From: Candidatus Chlorobium masyuteum
Lineage (GTDB): Bacteria; Bacteroidota; Chlorobiia; Chlorobiales; Chlorobiaceae
Assembly (NCBI RefSeq): GCF_011601315.1
Contig: NZ_JAAORA010000001.1
Coordinates: 434,001 to 498,000, forward strand
DNA length: 64,000 bases
Reading direction: 5' to 3'
The notes beneath the pieces were generated by a model, which was not told the DNA's origin, did not search any database, and was given only the letters and a program-made list of their open reading frames with translations. Positions within the stretch are counted from its first letter, which is position 1; each line of letters starts with the position of its first letter. The position numbers and the translations under genes are program-made. Below are positions 47,100 through 55,815 of the stretch, piece after piece.

Positions 47100-47122
47100 T
47101 GGCTTCACTATTCCCTGACAGT

Positions 47123-47836
47123 CTAACGGGAAACAGCGGGTTCCTCGGCAGCAGGGGCTTCCCGACGGGCGGGAGGCTGCGGAGGAGCCGGACGTTCCGG
47201 AGATGCAGGCGTAGCCGGCGGAGTCTGGATTTCCGGAGGAGCAGGATGCTCGCGATCCACAGAGGGGTTTGATTTATCGTCACTTTTGACCGCAAGAGAA
47301 TCAACGATCTGCTCGGCAACCGCAACGGTATCCTCCACCGCTGGCGATGGCATAGCAACCGGAGTCGGAGCCGGAGTTACGGACAACTGGAAATTACCGG
47401 AGAAATAAAGAGCGGCAAGAACAGCCACAGCAATGAGAACAATCAATGCCGTAAGCGTTTTCCATGAAACCAATGATTTCTGAATCCGGACTTCCGAAGG
47501 ATATTCGTCAGTGATTCTTCTCTGTTTCTCTGCTGAAGCGCCTTCATCCGTCGCAGCTCGAGTAGTTGCTCCGGAGACCTGCAGATCTTTTCTGCACTGC
47601 TCAAGTATCTCATCATTGCCGACACCTAAAAACCTGGCATAGGACTTGATATAGGCAAAAATATAGGCTCTGGAGAGGAAAGTGAAATCCCCCTCCTCTA
47701 TATTTTCGAGATAGCTTTTCTGAATGGTGATCTGTCGGCTGATATCCTCAAGGGGGAGATTACTCTCCATTCTGGCTCTCTTCAGCTCCCTTGCCATAAG
47801 CTCCAGCGCACTACTGCTTGATACCTTGTCCGTCAT
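47123..47836 (-). CDS. RodZ-like helix-turn-helix membrane protein
   Basis: A 237-residue protein: N-terminal HTH (about 10-80; LKRARMESNLPLEDISRQ, IQKSYLENIEEGDF, YIKSYARFLG) of the HTH_25/RodZ type, basic linker, one membrane helix (ALIVLIAVAVLAALYFSG, about 134-151), and a Pro/Ala-rich periplasmic tail. RodZ links MreB to the cell wall machinery. The usual C-terminal DUF4115 domain is missing; the tail is only low complexity, so function may differ from true RodZ. Single gene. Confidence 0.82.
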   Translation of the reverse strand: MTDKVSSSSALELMARELKRARMESNLPLEDISRQITIQKSYLENIEEGDFTFLSRAYIFAYIKSYARFLGVGNDEILEQCRKDLQVSGATTRAATDEGASAEKQRRITDEYPSEVRIQKSLVSWKTLTALIVLIAVAVLAALYFSGNFQLSVTPAPTPVAMPSPAVEDTVAVAEQIVDSLAVKSDDKSNPSVDREHPAPPEIQTPPATPASPERPAPPQPPARREAPAAEEPAVSR

Positions 47837-48058
47837 AGAGATGAGTCCGGATTACGAGTAACATAAGAATAAGTACAAACAATAATATTTGTAAATTTAA
47901 AAAAAACCTGAACGCCTTTCAATAAACAAATAGTATTTATTCCCTTTATAAAAATTGTTTTACCTGTTTTTATCCACAAAGTATATATCGCAATCCATAA
48001 GAAGCATTAACAAAAGCTTAAAAAAACACTATAGAGAGCATATAACAATCCCTTTGGC

Positions 48059-50125
48059 TTAATCATCACCGTATAAAGAAACATATCGCCATATTTCACG
48101 ACCTCCTGCAGATGTTTCAGCAATAGAAACCATTGCTTCAGAAGCAGATACGGTACCCTGCATTGCAAGGGCTATCTGTTGGCGAAGTGCATCAAGCTCT
48201 GAATTCCGGTACGCTTTCCAGAGCAGAAAAATCCTGTCCCGGGGGGCAAAAAGTTTATGTATCCTTGCTCCTGAAACATTATCAACCGGATAAAAATATA
48301 TTTTTGAAGCCCCGATCTCCGGCTTCAACGGCTGTGATAACAGAGAAAACTCTGTTATGGATTGCAGATATGAATACCTTTTTTCATCCATGGAATGATT
48401 CCCTTCTGCCAAAATATGGAATGGAAATAGATCCGCGGAAATGATAACCAGATGCCGATAACCCTCAATTGAGCCCTGGAGTGATTCACTGAACGCTTTT
48501 CTAAACCACTCCTTTTCGACTGTCTGGTGTATATTTCCGTGAGCCAATTCACGCCTGAACGCACGTATGGATGAATCGGCGGTATGCAGAGAATCAAAGC
48601 TGCTGCTTACGGCAATCTGCAACTGTCGCTTCCCGATAAGCATAACTCCGCATAGTGAGTCGGAAATCAATGGCTTTATGATCGCCTGATCATCCTTAAG
48701 CCTTCCCTGAACAGATTGAAGTGCTTCAGGGGAAAACCGCATGATTTCAGCCGCACGCGGATTTATACTGCGCACCCTCGAAACGAGCTCCAGCAAGCGG
48801 CCTCTCTTTATATTTATTGCCTGATCGGCAGCTCTGTTTTTTTCATAACCTTCACCACGGAAAAAAATATCGGCTTTGCGCTGCAGCAATCCTGAAAGCT
48901 CGTGTTGTAACCGGCATATCTCGGCATTAAGTGCCGCATGCTCTTTCCCCGGCAGTAAACTTCGCCGATCCTGCTGTATTGATCGCTGAAGTGCAAGAAA
49001 ACCGGTCTGTTCGGAAGCATCAAAGAGCTCAAAAATCCTTGATTTTTCAAGCAGAAGGCCGACAAGCCGTTTCCCGGCATTTTTTTCAAGCTGAAGAAAG
49101 GCCTCTCCGGGCCAGGGGGGGGCACTGTTACGGCTGACAGAAAAGCCCTGCTGCAGGGATGAGACTCTCTCTGCATCATCAATCCCGTCGCTTTCAGCCA
49201 GCATAAAGAGTGCTGCTGAGCGGGCATAGGGCAAGTTTTTCAACCGAAAATATTCGGCGGCCTCACGAAAAGAGTCAGGCTTGCGCACGATAACCGCATT
49301 GGATTCAAAGCGGAGAATCTGCACGAGCAGCTGATTTTTGGACTCTTCGGCAAGCGTAAGCGCCCTGAAGAGAAGGTAGCTGGCATTACGCTTATGGTTC
49401 GGAAGGAGCTGCAAACTTTTTGATGCGGTACGGAGCGCCTGAATCCTTTCAATCAAGGCCTCCTGCATGCCAAACACCCGTCCGGACTCCGCAGCAATCT
49501 TTCCGGCAATGGCATCAGCACTATCGATATTGAGCTCCGGCTCAGCAACCTTGCACTGAAGCAGCCCGGCCAAGGCCGTTATCCGAATGACCGGGTCACG
49601 CTCCATACCGGTAAACTCACTATAGATCTCCGCCGCCTTTCGGCACTCACCAATCTCCCGGTAGAGCGATGCCAGCTCGAAACGGTTTTGCGGTGTCGGA
49701 GAAGAGAGTTTTTCAAGTGCCGCAGCTGCCCCCCGAAAACTTCCAAGCTCCCGAAGCCAGGCCGCCTTCTCCGCAAGCATTGCGTTACGAAGTGAATCGG
49801 AGAGCACTCCTTCAGGAAGCTGCTCAAGACGCAGTGTTGTTCTCAGTGCGTCGTAGTAGGAACCGGTCACTCCCTCAAGCGCTCTCTTCTCATGCAATGC
49901 AGCAACAACTTTCGGCGAGGTAATGTTCAGACTGTCAAGAGCGATCCCTTTATTGTAACAGTCGATCGCTTTGAGATACTCCCCCTTGTTTTTATATGCC
50001 GATGCCTGCTCGTATAGTTTGGTCGGGTTTTCCTCTGCACTGTTGCCCGAACTGCATGAGAGAGAAAAAAAAGAAAACCCGAGAAGAAGAAGTCCCGAGA
50101 AGATCGGCAAGAGGCGAATATGCAT
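48059..50125 (-). CDS. TPR lipoprotein with degenerate CHAT-like domain
   Basis: An exported protein of 688 residues. The ATG at 50125 leads straight into a signal with MHIRLLPIFSGLLLLGFSFF and a Cys in SLSCSSGNS, a probable lipoprotein signal; a start 60 bases upstream was rejected. Residues about 35-330 are helical repeats of TPR type (LYEQASAYKNKGEYLKAIDC, ASLYREIGECRKAAEIYSEF). The C-terminal ~220 residues look like a CHAT domain, with YRHLVIISADLFPFHILAEG and YLQSITEFSLLSQP at the expected places. The CHAT catalytic His (ATHG) and Cys (LSAC) motifs are not present, so protease activity is unlikely. Function unknown, perhaps an envelope scaffold. Confidence 0.75.
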   Translation of the reverse strand: MHIRLLPIFSGLLLLGFSFFSLSCSSGNSAEENPTKLYEQASAYKNKGEYLKAIDCYNKGIALDSLNITSPKVVAALHEKRALEGVTGSYYDALRTTLRLEQLPEGVLSDSLRNAMLAEKAAWLRELGSFRGAAAALEKLSSPTPQNRFELASLYREIGECRKAAEIYSEFTGMERDPVIRITALAGLLQCKVAEPELNIDSADAIAGKIAAESGRVFGMQEALIERIQALRTASKSLQLLPNHKRNASYLLFRALTLAEESKNQLLVQILRFESNAVIVRKPDSFREAAEYFRLKNLPYARSAALFMLAESDGIDDAERVSSLQQGFSVSRNSAPPWPGEAFLQLEKNAGKRLVGLLLEKSRIFELFDASEQTGFLALQRSIQQDRRSLLPGKEHAALNAEICRLQHELSGLLQRKADIFFRGEGYEKNRAADQAINIKRGRLLELVSRVRSINPRAAEIMRFSPEALQSVQGRLKDDQAIIKPLISDSLCGVMLIGKRQLQIAVSSSFDSLHTADSSIRAFRRELAHGNIHQTVEKEWFRKAFSESLQGSIEGYRHLVIISADLFPFHILAEGNHSMDEKRYSYLQSITEFSLLSQPLKPEIGASKIYFYPVDNVSGARIHKLFAPRDRIFLLWKAYRNSELDALRQQIALAMQGTVSASEAMVSIAETSAGGREIWRYVSLYGDD

Positions 50126-50425
50126 ACCACGGAGCCTCCGGCTCCCATAAAAAAAACCAATGTAGTTGTGTAACCGGTAACGCATTTTGAAATCTGACTA
50201 TAATAATTGCTCTCCTGTATTGTTACTTCACTCTGACGTAACACCGTAACGGTGTTGAACCGTTCCTTGCAATGACAAATCAAACGGGACGGGTGAAATA
50301 CAGAACTGCTTATTTTACTGCAATGGAGGAAAAAATACCTTTATATCTGAAACCTGCAACTCCCGTGTTGTAAGAAGTGTTCTATTATCTCGCTCCAGAC
50401 ATAAATAGTTAAACCATACACCACC

Positions 50426-50872
50426 ATGATAGCTGAAAACACAAAAGCACCGGCTTTCACCCTACCGGACAGTGACGGAAAAATGGTTTCACTGTCGGAG
50501 TTCATCGGCAAAAAAGTGCTGCTTATCTTCTATCCGGGTGATGACACACCGGTCTGTACCGCCCAGTTGTGCGATTACCGGAACAACGTGACGGAGTTCA
50601 CCAAACGGGGCATTGTCGTGCTCGGCATCAGCTCTGACAGTGTAGAGTCACATAAGAAGTTCGGAGAGAAACATCAGCTCCCCTTCACCCTGCTCAGCGA
50701 CACGAAAAAATCAACCGCAAAAGCCTACGACGCCCTCGGATTCCTCGGCATGTCGCAGCGCGCCTATGTGCTTATTGACGAACTCGGAGAGGTAGTACTC
50801 TCCTACAGCGATCTCTTGCCGATTACCTATCAGCCGATGAGGGATCTGTTAGCGAAAATAGACGCCGCATAG
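50426..50872 (+). CDS. Peroxiredoxin, PrxQ/BCP type
   Basis: Thiol peroxidase of 148 residues that reduces hydroperoxides with thioredoxin. The peroxidatic Cys is C44 in FYPGDDTPVCTAQLC, with the resolving Cys at C49, the C-x4-C pattern of the PrxQ/bacterioferritin comigratory group. N-terminal APAFTLPDSDGKMVSLSEF and FTLLSDTKKSTAKAYDALG are typical. Lone gene; trxA-trxB in the same window can supply reducing power. It is the last gene before the repeat array. Confidence 0.94.
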   Translation: MIAENTKAPAFTLPDSDGKMVSLSEFIGKKVLLIFYPGDDTPVCTAQLCDYRNNVTEFTKRGIVVLGISSDSVESHKKFGEKHQLPFTLLSDTKKSTAKAYDALGFLGMSQRAYVLIDELGEVVLSYSDLLPITYQPMRDLLAKIDAA

Positions 50873-50968
50873 GGGCGCCGCTAAAAATCTGTTACGCAGT
50901 TTGATTACTGCGTTGTCCCGACAGATTGTAAAATCAGAAAAAAAAGGGGGATCGCCGGTTTCATCTTC

Positions 50969-53312
50969 TACCAATATTACATCCCTACGGGATTTAAAGA
51001 AAAGAACGAATCGCGTTATTCCATCTTCGAGCTCAGGAGAAGCGCAATATTGGTAGAAAGCGAAGCAGCGCACCACACCGAACATCTCACCATTTCCCGG
51101 AAGGGGGGAAAAAAGGGGTGGGTTTATCCATTCATCTTCTCTACCAATATCTCATCTTCTACCAATATCTCATCCCTACGGGATTTGAAGAAAAGACAGA
51201 ACTGTGATATTCCGCCTCCAAGCTCCAGAGGAGCGCAATATTGGTAGAAAGCGAAAATGCGGCGACCCATCCCGAACATGTCACCATTTCCCGGAAGGGG
51301 GGAAAAAAGGGGTGGGTTTATCCATTCATCTTCTCTACCAATATCTCATCTTCTACCAATATGTCATCCCTACGGGATTTGAAGAAAAGACAGAACTGTG
51401 ATATTCCGTCTCCAAGCTCCGGAGGAGCGCAATATTGGTAGACAGCGAAGCAGCGCCCCATCCCGAACATCTCACCATTTCCCGGAAGGGGAGAAAACAA
51501 GGGGTGGGTTTATCCGGCCTTCTTCTCTACCAATATCTCATCTTCTACCAATATGTCATCCCTACGGGATTTGAAGAAAAGACAGAACTGTGATATTCCA
51601 TCTTCAAGCTCCGGAGGAGCGCAATATTGGTAGAAAGCGAAGCAGCGCCCAACACCGAACATCTCACCATTTCCCGGAAGGGGGGAAAAAAGGGGTGGGT
51701 TTATCCGTCCATCTTCTCTACCAATATCTCATCTTCTACCAATATTACATCCCTACGGGATTTGAAGAAAACGATCCGCGTTATTCCGCCTCCAAGCTCC
51801 GGAGGAGCGCAATATTGGTAGAAAGCGAAGCAGCGCCCAACACCGAACAGCTCACCATTTCCCGGAAGGGGGGAAAAAAGGGGTGGGTTTATCCGTCCAT
51901 CTTCTCTACCAATATCTCATCTTCTACCAATATCTCATCCCTACGGGATTTGAAGAAAAGACAGAACTGTGATATTCCGTCTCCAAGCTCCGGAGGAGCG
52001 CAATATTGGTAGACAGCGAAGCAGCGCACCACACCGAACATGTCACCATTTCGCGGAGGGGGGGAAACAAAAGGTTGGTTTATCCGTCCATCTTCTCTAC
52101 CAATATCTCATCCCCACGGGATTTGAAGAAAAGAACGAATCACGTTATTCCATCTTCAAGCTCCGGAGGAGCGCAATATTGGTAGAAAGCGAAAATGCGG
52201 CGACCCATCCCGAACATCTCACCATTTCCCGGAAGGGGGGAAAAAAGGGGTGGGTTTATCCATTCATCTTCTCTACCAATATCTCATCTTCTACCAATAT
52301 CTCATCCCTACGGGATTTGAAGAAAAAACGATCCGCTTTATTCCCTCCTTAAGCTCCGGAGGAGCGCAATATTGGTAGAAAGCGAAGCAGCGCCCCACAC
52401 CGAACATCTCACCATTTCGCGGAGGGGGGGAAACAAAAGGTGGGTTTATCCGTCCATCTTCTCTACCAATATCTCATCCCCACGGGATTTGAAGAAAAGA
52501 ACGAATCACGTTATTCCATCTTCAAGCTCCGGAGGAGCGCAATATTGGTAGACAGCGAAGCAGCGCCCCATCCCGAACATCTCACCATTTCCCGGAAGGG
52601 GAGAAAACAAGGGGTGGGTTTATCCGGCCTTCTTCTCCACCAATATCTCATCTTCTACCAATATGTCATCCCTACGGGATTTAAAAAAAAAACGAAAATC
52701 GTTATTCCATCTTCAAGCTCCGGAGGAGCGAAATATTGGTAGAAAGCGAAAATGCGGCGACCCATCCCGAACATCTCACCATTTCCCGGAAGGGGGGAAA
52801 AAAGGGGTGGGTTTATCCATTCATCTTCTCTACCAATATCTCATCTTCTACCAATATCTCATCCCTACGGGATTTGAAGAAAAAACGATCCGCTTTATTC
52901 CCTCCTTAAGCTCCGGAGGAGCGCAATATTGGTAGAAAGCGAAGCGGCGACCCATCCCGAACATGTCACCATTTCCCGGAAGGGGGGAAAAAAGGGGTGG
53001 GTTTATCCATTCATCTTCTCTACCAATATCTCATCTTCTACCAATATGTCATCCCTACGGGATTTAAAAAAAAACGAAATTCGTGATTCCATCTTCAAGC
53101 TCCGGAGGAGCGCAATATTGGTAGAAAGCGAAGCAGCGCACCACACCGAACATCTCACCATTTCGCGGAGGGGGGGAAATAAAAGGTGGGTTTATCCGTC
53201 CATCTTCTCTACCAATAGCTCATCTTCTACCAATATGTCATCCCTACGGGATTTAAAAAAAACGAAAATCGTTATTCCATCTTCAAGCTCCGGAGGAGCG
53301 AAATATTGGTAG
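50969..53312 (+). repeat. Tandem array of 13 REPIN-like units
   Basis: Thirteen head-to-tail units with ends AATATTGGTAG at 51056, 51247, 51441, 51633, 51821, 52012, 52185, 52379, 52551, 52742, 52935, 53124 and 53312. The period is 188-194 bases, with two shorter intervals (173 and 172). Each unit starts CTACCAATAT (or a near copy), then three bases, mini-hairpin ATCCC-TAC-GGGAT, TTGAAG, a variable core, then CTTCAA-type spacer, mini-hairpin GCTCC-GGA-GGAGC, three bases and ATATTGGTAG. The two ends are inverted REP-like half-sites. Units are joined by a conserved ~100-base linker with TTTCCC...GGGAAA. The array runs from just after the peroxiredoxin to just before a RAYT-type transposase gene. 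Frames that stay open through it are artefacts of the period. Confidence 0.9.
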
Positions 53313-53365
53313 AGAGCGAAAATGCGGCGACCCATAAATCATATCCCCACCGCACCCTTCAGGGA

Positions 53366-53827
53366 TTATTGCGGAACATGAAACAGGTATTTCTCATCAA
53401 ACGACACCTCAAAATCCTTCAGCAGCTCCCGGTACTCCTCCATAAAGGTTTTAACGTTATGATGATCTTTCTGATTCATGATGTATGAAATGACATTCGG
53501 CAACGCTGATCTTTCATACGAAAAAGCACCATACCCTTCCTGCCACTCAAAATGGCCGTGAACTTTCTGATTTTCATTGATCCATTTTGCTGAATGTGCT
53601 TTAACCTCTTTCATCAGCTCAGAAAGAGACTGATTTGGTCTCATTCCAAACAAAACATGCAGATGATCGGGCATGCCATTGATGGCAAGCACCTTGTGAC
53701 CATTTTGCTGAATAATTCCAGTCAGATATCGGCACAGTTCATCTCTTAAAACATCATGCAATAAATGCTCACGACGTTTTACAGCAAATACCGCCTGAAT
53801 GTGAATCTGCGTATAGCTGTTTGCCAT
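53366..53827 (-). CDS. REP-associated tyrosine transposase (RAYT), IS200-like Y1 family
   Basis: A 153-residue single-strand DNA nuclease/transposase fold. The HUH motif is H55-L-H57 in GMPDHLHVLF and the catalytic tyrosine is Y115 in NVISYIMNQKDHH; IQAVFAVKRRE at the N-terminus is typical. All catalytic residues are present and the frame is intact, so it may be active. The ATG at 53827 is preferred over TTG/GTG codons just upstream. There is no left or right IS end and no tnpB. REPIN-like units lie directly on both sides (13 downstream, one upstream), which identifies it as a RAYT rather than an ordinary IS200. Confidence 0.9.
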   Translation of the reverse strand: MANSYTQIHIQAVFAVKRREHLLHDVLRDELCRYLTGIIQQNGHKVLAINGMPDHLHVLFGMRPNQSLSELMKEVKAHSAKWINENQKVHGHFEWQEGYGAFSYERSALPNVISYIMNQKDHHNVKTFMEEYRELLKDFEVSFDEKYLFHVPQ

Positions 53828-53869
53828 CCGAATCACCAATGATTGATTAATAAGCCATCAACATCTCCT

Positions 53870-53962
53870 CTTTTACCAATATGTCATCCCTACGGGATTT
53901 GAAAAAAAACAAAAAATCGCAAGATTACATCTCCAAGCGCCAGAGGAGCGCGATATTGGTAG
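53870..53962 (+). repeat. Fourteenth REPIN-like unit, upstream of the RAYT gene
   Basis: TTACCAATAT, then ATCCCTACGGGAT, TTGAA, a variable core, GCGCCAGAGGAGC and ATATTGGTAG. It is a little more diverged than array members (right hairpin arm GCGCC...GGAGC) and lies 43 bases before the RAYT start, in the same orientation as the array. Confidence 0.88.
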
Positions 53963-53978
53963 ACAAACAATACGGATA

Positions 53979-54440
53979 TCACTCTCTGCCTTCCGGTTTT
54001 GGACGCCATGGCTTTCCGGCAGTCCACCCTTCTGATGCTGAAACAACAGCGTCGAACTTTGGTATGTATGGTTTAATGTCCAATAGCGGTGTCTTGTTCA
54101 GGATATCAACACCCTCAACGAACAGAATATTGTTTTCCCGGCGTAGTAACTTTACGACAGAGAGCCCTATGCTATTTGGGCGGCATGGATGTCTTGACGC
54201 GTAGATGCCGTGCGGCTCATCATCAAGAAATGTCGGACGTACCAGCTCCATGCTTCCGGCCCGGTCAAAGAGATAGAGTAGATAAATATGAGAGAAGGTC
54301 TCGATATCCTTCAGGCCGGCTTCAAAGTTCATGAATATCTCGATGCGACCAGGCGAATCCGATGCATAAACCGTTTGCATTGGGCACTCCTTCTTTGACT
54401 CGAAGGGCGTATGTATAATTCCAATCGGCTCTATTTCCAT
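53979..54440 (-). CDS. trmO: tRNA (N6-threonylcarbamoyladenosine37-N6)-methyltransferase TrmO-like
   Basis: SAM-dependent methyltransferase of the TsaA/UPF0066 family with an unusual beta-barrel fold. The 153-residue protein shows PIGIIHTPFESKKECPMQ at the N-terminus, IETFSHIYLLYLFDRAG, ASRHPCRPNSIGLSVVKLL and a C-terminal GVDILNKTPLLDIKPYIP, all family hallmarks. The C-terminal extra domain of E. coli TrmO is absent, as in many short homologues, so the exact target should be treated with caution. Single gene. Confidence 0.9.
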   Translation of the reverse strand: MEIEPIGIIHTPFESKKECPMQTVYASDSPGRIEIFMNFEAGLKDIETFSHIYLLYLFDRAGSMELVRPTFLDDEPHGIYASRHPCRPNSIGLSVVKLLRRENNILFVEGVDILNKTPLLDIKPYIPKFDAVVSASEGWTAGKPWRPKPEGRE

Positions 54441-54470
54441 TTTTTTACTCGCTCCATCAGTTAGTGGTAA

Positions 54471-54830
54471 TCAATTCGTCCCGGCAGCTTTGAACGCCAG
54501 CGCAAGATATTCAGGGATGTGCTTTGAATGGATCTCTTCCTGAGAAAGAAGCTTGATATGACGGCGGAATTTCCCTTCACCTTCAAGCACCCTGTGCGGG
54601 TCAGGTAGAACCGCGCCTTCGCTGAACTCAAGCGAAACGTGCTTTGCGTAGGAGAAAATACCGCAGAATGGTTTACCTGCAGAGAAGAGGAGCCCGCCAT
54701 ATTTAATCTCCTCGGTGATCGAGTCGTCCAGAGCAAGCACAACTTCGCGCAATGCCTGCACAAGGTCGTAGCGTTCCTCTCCATGAATACAGAGAGCTTC
54801 AAGAAATGTTTTGATACGCTGAGAGCTCAT
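54471..54830 (-). CDS. DUF1801-like (YdhG/Fe-chaperone type) protein
   Basis: A 119-residue protein of the DUF1801 fold, with EITEEIKYGGLLFS-type central motif (SITEEIKYGGLLFSAG), a short KHVSLEFSEGA and LPDPHRVLEGEGKFRRHIKL. The gene start ATG 54830 gives MSSQRIKTFLEAL; an ATG 12 bases upstream is possible. Related proteins include an archaeal/bacterial iron chaperone-like group, but no function can be assigned here. trmO is 30 bases downstream on the same strand. Confidence 0.75.
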   Translation of the reverse strand: MSSQRIKTFLEALCIHGEERYDLVQALREVVLALDDSITEEIKYGGLLFSAGKPFCGIFSYAKHVSLEFSEGAVLPDPHRVLEGEGKFRRHIKLLSQEEIHSKHIPEYLALAFKAAGTN

Positions 54831-54861
54831 GATGATGCACAAGAGTTACAGGAAAAGAGAA

Positions 54862-54902
54862 GTGGACTCAAGTGGACAAAGAAATGGTGGACTTAAGTGG
54901 AC
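54862..54902 (+). repeat. GTGGAC element, copy D
   Basis: Four perfect GTGGAC hexamers starting at 54862, 54872, 54887 and 54897: spacing 10, 15, 10. AAAGAAATG lies in the 15-base interval. Confidence 0.85.
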
Positions 54903-54966
54903 GCCGGGGACAGTATTGAAGAAAAATGAATGTTGAGAAAAAAGTGCCCTGGGATTGCTCCTGGTC

Positions 54967-54991
54967 TTTGCTCTCCCTGAACTCCTTTTGG
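54967..54991 (-). repeat. Interspersed repeat, GAGTTCAGGGA family, inverted copy
   Basis: On the minus strand CCAAAAGGAGTTCAGGGAG followed by AGCAAA. It lies 65 bases from GTGGAC copy D, repeating the association seen at 46967/47059. Confidence 0.7.
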
Positions 54992-55070
54992 TTCTTTTTA
55001 CAGAAAAAGGGGAACCGTGAAATTGTCAGAGGGCGGTGGCCCGCCCTCTACACAATAAATAGCAGGTGAA

Positions 55071-55562
55071 TCAGAACGACCGGATTGCCCGGACACGGTC
55101 AACGTGGGTTTTGGTGCCGGAGTACTGAACGCCGCTCAGGAAGTACTGACCCCAGGCTGCTTTTGATCCATTCTCGGTGGAGCTCCAGTAGTCGCTTCCG
55201 CCAAAACCACCGACCAGAACCCGGGCGGCAAAGAGCTGGTTCAACTGCTCCTTGTTTGGCAGGAACCAGTCGCTGAAGCCGTTCAGTTCAAGATTTTCAC
55301 AACCTTTTTTGGCATCTTTCCAGGTAAAAAAGCCGTCATAGTTAATACCGGCTGAGTGACCCGGCAGATCCTGCCTGGCGGCAATCAGGCCATGCTCACC
55401 TGTTTTATCGACAAAAAAGACAATACCTCCACCTGTCGCATCACCGAGAGCTGCCGCATTCGATAGCGTAGAAAACGTAACCATACTCAGTCCACTAAGC
55501 AGTAACACGATCCAGAGACGGACGATCTGTTTTGGTGCAATGAATTTCATGATGGATTTCAT
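55071..55562 (-). CDS. Secreted DUF1566-domain protein
   Basis: A 163-residue exported protein. A signal peptide covers about 1-36 (VRLWIVLLLSGLSMVTFSTLSNAAA). The mature part is one DUF1566 (Lcl-like) module: GGGIVFFVDKTGEHGLIAA, FTWKDAKKGCENLELNGFSDW, FLPNKEQLNQL, YWSSTENG and VRAIRSF at the end. Such modules occur on surface and extracellular proteins with C-type-lectin-like fold, but binding targets are unknown. ATG 55562 or 55550 is the start. Lone gene. Confidence 0.85.
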   Translation of the reverse strand: MKSIMKFIAPKQIVRLWIVLLLSGLSMVTFSTLSNAAALGDATGGGIVFFVDKTGEHGLIAARQDLPGHSAGINYDGFFTWKDAKKGCENLELNGFSDWFLPNKEQLNQLFAARVLVGGFGGSDYWSSTENGSKAAWGQYFLSGVQYSGTKTHVDRVRAIRSF

Positions 55563-55815
55563 TGGGGGTTAATAAAGATGACCTTGTCATTACAGAAAAG
55601 GAATCCCCGGCAGAAAAAACTGCCTGAAGAGGTTTCTTAAAGATAAAGGTAAAATTCATGATCATCAAATTTTACCACTTGCCTGAGTGTGGTGCTCCCC
55701 GAGCGTTTCAGCGACTCAAGAGCGGGAAATCCGCACATACTTTTCAATAATCCTGCAAGTTTATGTATCTTCGCTCAAACTTTTTTCTTCAGTAACGCAA
55801 ACGCATACACACACC

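Larger units (their letters stand above)
46584..47122. other. Spacer of 539 bases upstream of nifS, with three repeat types
   Basis: It holds the nifS promoter and then the GAGTTCAGGGA repeat (46967-46987), an ACAGGAC...GGACTTATAAAAG stretch (about 46998-47034) and GTGGAC copy C (47059-47099). A small dyad ACGGCC-TT-GGCCGT lies just before nifS (about 46603-46616). No gene was accepted. Confidence 0.55.

Noticed and set aside
51050-53312. Long open reading frames across the repeat array, on the plus strand
   Set aside because: They exist because the repeat has few stops and shifts frame as units vary; the translated pieces repeat the same peptide in different frames, with no start sites or family match.
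50969-53312. CRISPR array
   Set aside because: Unit length is ~190 bp with nearly identical sequence throughout, no short repeats separating unique spacers, and no cas genes.
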